Part shown: positions 56,038 through 64,000 of the stretch, piece by piece | Layout: each line of letters starts with the position of its first letter | How positions within the stretch are numbered: position 1 is the stretch's first letter | DNA from: Arachnopeziza araneosa | Lineage: Eukaryota > Ascomycota > Leotiomycetes > Helotiales > Arachnopezizaceae | Assembly (NCBI GenBank): GCA_003988855.1 | Contig: QYAI01000078.1 | Span: 145,750-209,749 of the forward strand | DNA: 64,000 bases | Reading direction: 5' to 3' | Position numbers and translations under genes: made by a program | Notes under the pieces: generated by a model | Database searches by the model: none | What the model was told of the DNA's origin: nothing | Seen by the model: only the letters and a program-made list of their open reading frames with translations

Positions 56038-57302
56038 ATGGCACGAGCTTCGCGTGTCTCGGTATTCCTGCTGGCCATCCAAGCCGTCATCCCAACCACT
56101 CTTGCCTGGAGGTATTCAGCTACCAACATCAACCTCATCTCTCCACCTCCACTCAACTATGAGTACTCCGTTGAGAACGACACTGCCCTCCCAAACGATT
56201 CCAATTCTGCGTGGCCGTGCGTCAATTTTCCCGTTCCGCCCAGTGTGCAGCGCACCCCATTCCCCGTGACGGGAGGCAGATTGACATTTAATACCACCAA
56301 TACAACCTACGGCTCCCTCGCGGATTATGAATACAACCTCTCCATCTACATAGGCCAGATCAGCTTGGGCGATGGCACATACTCCACTGCTTCACAGGCT
56401 GCTGGAAGTGGCCTCAATGATGGCTATTACGGTCTTGATGTAGAAGTCTGGAAGGACTTCGGGAACAGCGTGCAATGTTCGGATTATGAGTCGTATACCT
56501 GGAATATGTCGATGGTGGTTGGTAATGCTCTAGAGAGACCAGTCTCAACTGCGGAGCTCGTGGGTATGAATGCTAGTATTGGCGTCCGTCTCGTTTTATT
56601 TGGACCCAAACCAGATGGGACATATCCAGACCTTCAGGATTGGAATTATGAAGAGATGAATCAGGTACCTGTTATTCTTCCATCGCAAAAGCTGGGAACT
56701 AATAGGATCAGTGTGGATACATTACCTTCACTGATGCGGACCTCTCGAAAAATGCAGCTGCAGGACCGTGCAATGGCGGCGTGAATGCAGCAGTACTTTC
56801 CTCCTCCACAACCCTCCCCACCCAAACAACTTTCTCGTCTCGTGTACCAAGCGCCACTGCTCTCTCCTCCTCCATACTCATTGCACCACATCCGAGTTTC
56901 TTTCCACACCCTACAGGCATCTATCCAGGAACTACAGAAACAGCCTTTCCCGCACCTATTGCCTCGACTTCGAGTTCGCATACAGTTGCCGTCGCTGCTG
57001 GTGTTAGTGCCTCTATCAGTGCTGCCTTCCTGGCGTTACTTGCTGTCTGGATCTTGAAACGAAAGTCGCGGAGGCATACAGGGACCGTGGGGCCGGATAT
57101 TATGGTTTCTAGACCATTGGAAGGAGGGACGGAAAAGAGCGAAAAGGGTGCGCTAGAGAAGGATAAGAAGGAGAGTGAGGAGAGTAGTGCTGACTCGATT
57201 CATTCTGAACTGTTGCCTCTTTACTCTGAGGCAGGACAGCATGCAGGTACTGAGAAGGTGGAGGTGGAGGTGGAGGTGAACCAGAAGGTTCAAGAAGAAT
57301 AA
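56038..57302 (+). CDS. Type I membrane glycoprotein of unknown function
   Basis: Two exons (56038..56664 and 56706..57302) with a 41-bp intron (GTACCT...CTAATAG) give 407 aa. I start at the second ATG, which opens a good signal peptide (MARASRVSVFLLAIQAVIPT); an ATG eight codons upstream is also possible. The ectodomain (ISPPPLNYEYSVENDTALPN; PVTGGRLTFNTTNTTYGSLA; GLDVEVWKDFGNSVQCSDYE) has many NxS/T sites, and across the junction EEMNQDQCGYITFTDADLSK reads smoothly. A Ser/Thr/Pro stalk precedes one TM helix (VAVAAGVSASISAAFLALLA then VWILKRKSRR). An acidic cytoplasmic tail ends with VEVEVEVNQ repeats. This is the layout of fungal wall-sensor or mucin-like surface proteins. No named ectodomain is recognised. 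Confidence 0.75.
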
Positions 57303-57776
57303 CTTTGGATATGACAATGAATGCTGAAGAGATATAATTTCTATATTATAATTAAGGAGGCGGATGCTAGCTTAAAATCTTATCCAAACCAACTCTTCTA
57401 GCATCTCTAGTCTTCGATAGACTGTGCATCGGCCTTCCCTACCTCCGAGATTCTCATTTACCTGCAAGTACAGACGTTTCACAGATCAACCTTTTGATCA
57501 GCGTCACTTAAGCAAGTAGCCCAAAAGCTGGTTACAGTGCATCGATATGCATGATTTGAAAATTAGAGAAGACTTCTCGCAAGCCATGATATCCTCCACG
57601 AAAGCTGCGGCTCGGGAAGTGGTGCCATGCAGTTCGATATCGGCTAATGCACGGATATCATCCTTGGCTTCTCGCTACTTTATTGTTACCCCGGGATGTA
57701 TACATAAACCAAATGCTTGGAAATGGTCATTGACTTCAAGCGTTAGGGGTCCATTGAGTAGAGAGCGACCAATTCA
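57303..57776. other. Intergenic region before the NACHT relic
   Basis: No supported gene. Part of it may be further decayed NLR sequence, but nothing can be aligned. Confidence 0.4.
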
Positions 57777-58075
57777 GATACTGCAAGTGATGGAAGCTAT
57801 GTTGTGGAGGCATGTTCCTGGATCAGAAACGAGCAGCTCTATCTTGACTGGCGAGGTGTTTCGTCAAGGCAAGTACTTTGGATTCGTGGTGGCCCAGAGA
57901 GGGAAAACCTTCTCGTCCATATCACATTCTTGAAACCCAGAACAGCCCATCAACTTATGCACCATCACAAAGACTGCTCTCCTATTTCTGCAGGGGTTCC
58001 AATATGTATAGATCCTCTTTTGGCTTTCCGCGAATCGGTTATAGTTTCTATGTTGCTAAAATATTGAATTCTTCA
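57777..58075 (+). pseudogene. NACHT-domain (fungal NLR) relic
   Basis: One frame gives VEACSWIRNEQLYLDWRG followed by SSRQVLWIRGGP. A second gives QRGKTFSSIS. A third gives RLLSYFCRGSNMYRSSFGF and GYSFYV. Laid end to end these match the order of an ascomycete NACHT N-terminal part: the W-I-x-x...F/L-x-x-W helix before the P-loop, LLWIRGGPGxGKT-like Walker A, and the later SYFFCQ...NSA block. The three segments lie within 300 bp but in different frames, so at least two frameshifts have occurred, one of them inside Walker A. No start codon, N-terminal effector domain or C-terminal repeats are seen nearby. Confidence 0.55.
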
Positions 58076-58860
58076 GACCCTGTTGCCTGTAATACAGCCA
58101 CTTCTTTGAGCCTATCAGGGTGTATGGAAGATCTTATCAAACCCTTGGGTCTTAGGGGAGAGACCTTGTTAATCGAAAGCAAATGGCATGCTGTCCACAT
58201 CACGCATATTTACCTTGAAAGTGTATTCACCAAGAAATTTTGAGATAGAATTGACGCTTGACCAGTTAAGGCAGAAGCGGATTGCAGCCAATTAAGTACG
58301 GGCACGTGTCAACTGATAGATCTCTCTAATCGTCGTCATAATGCTTTCAAGTTTGAACTATCTAGCCTTCTCAACCATGGTCTTGGTTATCATTCTTACC
58401 CCCCTTCAGATAATTTGTTCTCTCTTGATAGATAATTAGAATTGCGCGCATAATGCTGTGCGAGGTTTGTGTCGACAGGTTAGACGGCATCGACGAATAA
58501 GATCCGTTGGATTATATAAATTTCACAAAGATGATGACGTAGAGATTTCTTTGAGGCGGTCAATAACTTCCCCGAGTTCTGACATGAGACACCGTCTTCC
58601 ATCTTATATGAATGAGTAGCTCTTAATTCTCAATTCTGCCAGTGGTTCAATATTTCACATAGTATTTGCTTGAATTGTATTAAAGGTATAGCTTTTGGTT
58701 CAGATCATGTATCTATATCTAGGGAAAATATATGAGGTTGTAGGTATAGGGAAGTTTGGTTCAAACAGCTAAGTAACTAGTTGCACAAAGCTTAATCACT
58801 ATTTAGCCCCTCATAATTCCCATTGTTTTCTCGGGCAAGTATTAAGAGTTCAACTAATAT
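58076..58860. other. Intergenic region, nothing recognised
   Basis: May include unalignable remains of the NLR relic. No gene or RNA supported. Confidence 0.45.
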
Positions 58861-59064
58861 ATGATTAGCCATCCCACCCATCCTGCCACTGTCCATGTAC
58901 CTCTAGCCTTTCTCTCCGTCGCCAACGTTTTGAATCTCATCTACGGCGTGTCTATCTTAGCACCAACTGTGCTCCCCTTCACAGTCGGCAAGGAAGACAC
59001 CGGCATGCTCAGCATCATCGGCTATATCATGAATGTGATCGGGAAAGGCACGAAAGAGAGATAG
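58861..59064 (+). pseudogene. Fragment of a DUF2231-type membrane protein
   Basis: A 67-codon frame starts MISHPTHPATVHVPLAFLSV and ANVLNLIYGVSILAP, matching the HPxxVHxPxAF start of the DUF2231 membrane family, and stops after GYIMNVIGKGTKER. Family members continue with further membrane helices (a TSIPA-type segment), which are absent in the next 500 bp. It is probably a truncated duplicate. A short first exon of a split gene is less likely because no matching second exon is visible. Confidence 0.5.
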
Positions 59065-61204
59065 TTGACAGTACTTAAGACTTGGAAACAACTGATATTG
59101 TCAATTAGCAAAGCTATTCGTTTTCGTTCTACTGTCAGCTTAGATGTATGCTGCTTTACTTTATTCATGCTGCAACGGACTAATATTGTTGCAGAGAATT
59201 TAAATACTCTGATGAATTCCGGCTTGTAATAACGTTAGACGGTGAGATATAAAGTATAAAGTAAAAAGAGCAACTGCCAATTTTTCAATCAACCGGCTTT
59301 CCTGGGGACAAAATCATACGATTTTACTTTTACTTGAGAACTATTACCTAAGTTGTCGGTCCCACGATTGTATCGTGATTGCTCACGGGGCAAGGCTCTT
59401 GATTGGAAATGCTAAAACACCTGTCCTGGATCCTAAAAGCGATTGTTCTCACGAAGATTGGCCTGAAGCTGGACGGAGCTCTCATTTCTGAACTGTTCTT
59501 AGAATCAGACCCTATGTGCATGATGGAGCTTAATTGATTAGCTACGCTGTTGAGCATTCCTAATCTGAGCAGAGAATGAGGTAAAAAGGGTTGCTGGAGC
59601 ACGATAGGCATCCTGCTGACGGAGCCGTGCTAGTGTAGGTGGATGTTAGGTGACAATGGCTTTGATGCGAGTCTGCTTCTTCGGAAGCTGTCGGTCAGCT
59701 CTAACGAAGCGTAATGAGGCTGGATGAAATGTCTGTCGTTTCAAGGCAGGGAGATTTATTCGAAGAATAATCGCATCCGCAGTAAACTTCCTCTATATTT
59801 TCCGGGCCTTTGATGAGTGCAGTACAAAGACAATAGGTGCGAAAGTATATTACAGATCACTTTTCACTTCACAAGTATTAATATAGAACAAATCCAGCTT
59901 GGAATTTTCTTCCATACAACCGGCAGAGTAAAAATGTCTGGAATTAGACCATGATTTAGATATGCTGCCCATGTCGCAAGCGGAAGGATTCGACCGGCTG
60001 AAAGCAGCCAATAAAGCTCAGATAAAGAGCTTATAGCCGGATCAGGAAATCAAGTCAAAGATCTTCCGAAAGCAAAATCCATAACCAGCAATGACGTGAT
60101 CAATGGAATGAGCTAGTGGAGGATCAAAGAGAGTATCAGGAGATAAAAGCAGAGGATCTCGGAGCAGAGAAGAGGGGGGAGAGCAGTAAAAAGATATATC
60201 ACTTTCTGAGAAGATCACTTAATCCAATCAATACAAGCCCTTATTATTTGATCAATAGACCTGTTGATCTATATTCTCTCATTCAAAGACTCATTGCTTA
60301 TATGAGCAATACCTACGGCTCGAAACGTGACAGCCCACCAATTTTTGCCAATCCTTCCTTGTCCTTGCCATTTTTTGTCGTTTTGAATAATCCCTCTCTC
60401 ACTCTACTAATGAGAGACTAAAAATGTGCAGGCGGCCCACCACGTTGTTTCCCCACAGAATAGCTTGCGATAGCACTCGAGTTCGCTGTTCCGCCTCTGC
60501 GAAAACCTGCCAGGCGTAGGATTACCCTCAATGCGTTTCGGCCACAAGATTTAGTTTGGGGGGGAGTTGTAGGGACGGGATCCTGAAAGGTCCGTCAGTC
60601 TTGGAATCATCGGAGTACTGATGCAAAGAGGAAGGGAGACGTACTGGTGGGATGGTGCTAGGAGGATTCACTATACCCACGTGGTCGCAGATGTTCTCTC
60701 CTTCCTGGATCAGCTGTATCACTATTAGAATAAGAGAGGCAATCCGGGTCTGGAAATCCCACAGTCAATCTGGACGATGCTCTATTTCGAGCGTCGTTTT
60801 GCAGGTCTGCCGCCACGTAAGACTTCTCTTTAGAGGGTTCGGTCATTCTGAAATATGCAAACTTCGTTGCGCGTACTGCGTAGGCAGTCACTGTTGTTCT
60901 CGAATGCGTGCTGAGCTAACTATGGCTCCATTGCCATTTTCATCAATTTGGGAAAATTTCGGCTCCACTTCGGCTTAGCGACAGACGCGCTATTGACTGG
61001 CGTTCTCGTCCATCATGCCAGAGGCCAGCACCATCTGCTTCACAGAAGGAAACAAATTTCAATGCCTAACTGGTCTGGTCGACTGGATCATTGGCAACCC
61101 GAATGCGATACCAACCAACAGACAAACATTCGACTCGAGGACACCAGCTTCAAGCTTTTGAAAGCATGCCATTGCGAGAATATTTGTGCTTCCGCACTGT
61201 AGCT

Positions 61205-61228
61205 ACAGACACAGACACAGACACAGAG
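61205..61228. repeat. Microsatellite ACAGAC x3 plus ACAGAG
   Basis: Four 6-bp units in a row, the last with one change. Non-coding. Confidence 0.85.
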
Positions 61229-62321
61229 ATTTCTGGAAAGGGTACCAAATGCTCAAGGATATATTGCATCAAACTCCCTGTTTAAACCGCGAGCCTACCA
61301 AGATCGAATCGAAGTGTGAAAGATCACGTGATAACTTAAATACCAATTTGTGAAAACATTCCCATGTCTACTCCTAGCTGAAAACCAATCATGCATAGCC
61401 CACTTGGATTGCTGAAGCTTGTGTTATGCCAATTCTGCTACTTGCAAGTTTCTAGCATCAATTTTTGACAAAGGGAGCACCAGAAGCTGGTTGTTGGTTC
61501 GCCCTGCGCAGATGATTTCGCTGTCAACGAAATCGCCACGCTCAACACTTGAAGACGCGAATTTAGACCGCAATCTGAGGTGGAATTGAAAAATGAGGTG
61601 CATATAATTTCTCTCCCACTGCAAAAGTTTGGGTTCTGCCCTTATCCAAGTGGAACACGCCAAGGCAAAGTTGGAGCGAATGTCCTCGAAGTGTCAAGCT
61701 CAATTGTTCCACCAAATAAGTTGAACCAGGCGGCAGAGGTTCTTTGTAATGAAGATGTAGTTCATCTTCCCTTCGTTCATGTACCTCAGGCTGATAGCGA
61801 AATGTTAGAGGTTATGGTTCATCGTAAGAGCACGCGGCGGGAGCCTCTTCGTTGGGCATCGAAGCATCGAAGCATCGGAACCATCTCAATAAGGAAGGTA
61901 TTCACCATATGAAGACATCAAGTCTTGATATGGTATAGGTCGACGAAAGGGGTCGATAAGTCGCCATAGAGGCCTGCGACGGCATCAGTGCAGTTGCAAA
62001 CAGCCAAACACACCTAATATACCCAAAGCTGCCGTTCTGCGATTCAGCACCACCAGTCCTTACTCCTAACAGAACATCTCTGGAGTTATCATCACCGCAT
62101 TGATGGGCAATGCCGCATAGAATCTCCAGGACTGACTGATTGACCGGCTGTGACTTCAAGGGACGATTTCGAGGTTTGACTGTTTTTGCAAGTGAAGATT
62201 TTTGTAACGCAACAAACGATGTGCTGACGTGCGTCTGCAAGTTCCCGAGCGGTCTGGGCAGATAGTTTAATCAGTAGAGTTTGATGGCGAATGACGAATG
62301 ATTCCCTTTGCGCAAGCGACT

Positions 62322-62356
62322 GATGAAGAAGATGATGATGATGCTGCTGCTGCTGA
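62322..62356. repeat. Trinucleotide tract GATGAAGAAGAT...(GAT)n(GCT)n
   Basis: Adjacent GAT and GCT triplet runs. No open frame with domains overlaps it. Confidence 0.8.
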
Positions 62357-63814
62357 CGTGGACTCGTCTCGCGTGTTCAGAGTGTGAAGAGGTCGGCAAA
62401 ATTAATAGGGATAGAGACAGGGTGGTGGGCATGGTCGAACTTAACTACACTGTGGTGCATTGTTAACCGGACGCGTGTGGCTTTAGCCCAACTGCAACGA
62501 GCACTTCTAATAGGCCTATTGGATGTCAAACCGGCAAGTGCGGCAACAGTCTGTACAGGTATGCAATTGTTGTTCTTGGTGCCTATTGCATAGTCTTTTC
62601 AGTTGCTATATAGCGCTATGTAAACTCCCGATAATACGATCAAGATACAAGCAATTTCACGTGCTTCCAAATACGTTGTGCTTACTCTACCTCAGCGTAG
62701 CAAAAGGCATCCTCGCTTCCTTCTCTAATCTTCTGCCCTTCTATACTTTGCAAAGAGTAAGAGAAACCTCCGAACTCTCCTTTGCGATGATTGCGCATAG
62801 TGCTACAGCACTTTAATTGACTCTATGTCTCAACTCCGCATATGCTTACCTTACCAGTAGGAATTATCCTTCAGGTATTCAGGTATTCAGCTATTGCGCC
62901 CAATTCTCTTCGAGCCTCCTGTGTATCCTAATCTTGGTCTAATCCAGGGCATTCGAGCAGAAGGTTATTCGTAACAGTTTATATATACAAGGAAGTCGAG
63001 CACTCTTCCCGGGATAGCAGGCTTCCAATCCTTTTCGTCTTCGTGTATAGGTGGTTGTTGTGGAATCATGCGAGCAAAATACCTCCTTATACGTGGTCTC
63101 CGATGTCCCTTCTAAAGTACCATATCTCTTGCCAGATATGCGCGAAGCTTATTGACCCCTAAACTAGCAGTGTCTTGACCCGCACGCGCATTCGAATCGA
63201 TATACAATGGAGTGTATCCGCCGTGATTCTTCGTGGTTTCGAGCCCTCGAAAGCCGGTTGAGCTCGGCAGATCGATTCGGTAGGCATGCGAGGTGATAGG
63301 AGAAGGCTTCTGTTGCCATTGATTCGTGACTCAATCTTAGATGCCAGGGCTCATCAGAGTCTGCACCGCGTGGATGCGTTGGTCGTCGCCGGTGTTACGG
63401 GTTGGACCCGGTAATCAGGACCTAGGCAGAAACTAAGGCAGCGCTCGGAGCTGACTTCCTTTGAAAGAATGAAGATCAGCAGAGCGATCTCCAGAACTAT
63501 CGACAAGACTATTGATTGAACTATCGATTGAACTATCGATAGGAACAGTGTCGGCCGTCCCTCTCGTACGAGGGGTGGTATATATAGAAAGCTTCAAGCA
63601 CTTGGTGCTCTTCAGATTTACCTTCTTGAAATACATGAGATTCATCATTCACGTGTTCTGACCGTGCAATCGTGAACCCTTACAGCCGGCTTCTAGGGCC
63701 GCGGTCTTTGACCTCAAGTCTCTTGAAGCCAATCGGCTCAATGGAAGCAAGAGCAAAAAGCTTTGGGGATTGCTAAATCCTGTCCACTCGCGTCGTGCGC
63801 CACCCACGTACCAG

Positions 63815-63979
63815 GCATCAACACCACATAGTAATTTATACTGTAAATCGATGCTTGTGACATATTCTCAACATATCCGCGTAGCATCCGTGTGTCAATA
63901 ATGTATTATGCAAGACGCAAAATTGAAGTATGACTGCAGCATCAACACCACATAGTATTTTGTACTGTACAGCGATGCT
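63815..63979. repeat. Two 41-bp direct repeats, 124 bp apart
   Basis: 63815-63855 and 63939-63979 both begin GCATCAACACCACATAGTA and end CGATGCT. They differ at four of 41 positions. Each copy has short inverted ends (GCATC...GATGC). The array may continue beyond the window's right edge. Confidence 0.8.
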
Positions 63980-64000
63980 CGTAGCATATATATTAGGAAT

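Larger units (their letters stand above)
59065..64000. other. Gene-poor right end, about 5 kb
   Basis: No frame with domains or splice support. Contains ACAGAC x4 (61205-61228), a GAT/GCT triplet tract (62322-62356), a TGAACTATCGAT x2 tandem (63517-63540) and two 41-bp direct repeats near the end. Many short overlapping frames were judged random. Confidence 0.5.

Noticed and set aside
60650..62240. Possible decayed genes in the right end
   Set aside because: All three frames on both strands were looked at without finding any domain-like string.

Overview
The window looks like nuclear DNA of a filamentous ascomycete (Pezizomycotina). The gene content resembles plant-associated Leotiomycetes/Helotiales, but that placement is inferred, not proved. 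The evidence is: genes with many short introns (mostly 41-75 bp, GT...AG, often with a CTRAY-like branch point); fungal-only families (SAT4/rhodopsin-type membrane protein, HET domain, CE5/GH11/GH30 secreted enzymes); and long intergenic stretches. No prokaryotic operon structure, CRISPR array or rRNA was seen. All exon borders below were read by eye from splice consensus and frame continuity.

Left part (1-16 kb): a SAT4-type membrane protein cut by the left edge; a pogo-like MITE (1419-1561); a coiled-coil protein; the divergent housekeeping pair HIS6 (histidine synthesis) and FAF1 (40S ribosome assembly) on a 158-bp shared promoter; a coiled-coil gene broken or mis-sequenced at an A8 run; a divergent pair of an XIP-like aquaporin and an EBP/EXPERA sterol-isomerase-like membrane protein; and an ankyrin-repeat fragment. 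Middle (16-35 kb): a 1940-residue DH-PH RhoGEF-type protein, a HET-domain protein, a CE5 cutinase-family esterase, a decayed repeat-protein relic, a GH11 xylanase that cannot be read through, and a 1301-residue protein joining a stonustoxin-type MACPF-like N-terminus to a P-loop GTPase. Right part (35-64 kb): a probably disrupted polytopic membrane protein, a GH30 glycosidase, a multi-TM protein, a small basic protein, a secreted Q/N-rich protein, fibrillarin (NOP1), a two-RRM RNA-binding protein, a type I membrane protein, a NACHT (NLR) relic, a DUF2231 fragment, and about 5 kb with no recognisable gene.

Two themes stand out. One is plant cell-wall attack: CE5, GH11 and GH30 lie within about 15 kb. 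The other is self/non-self recognition or defence: HET gene, MACPF-GTPase, ankyrin fragment and NACHT relic, mixed with decaying genes. The MACPF-GTPase is the best candidate for an under-described system. Two genes are broken at short homopolymer runs, so sequence error must be excluded before calling them pseudogenes.
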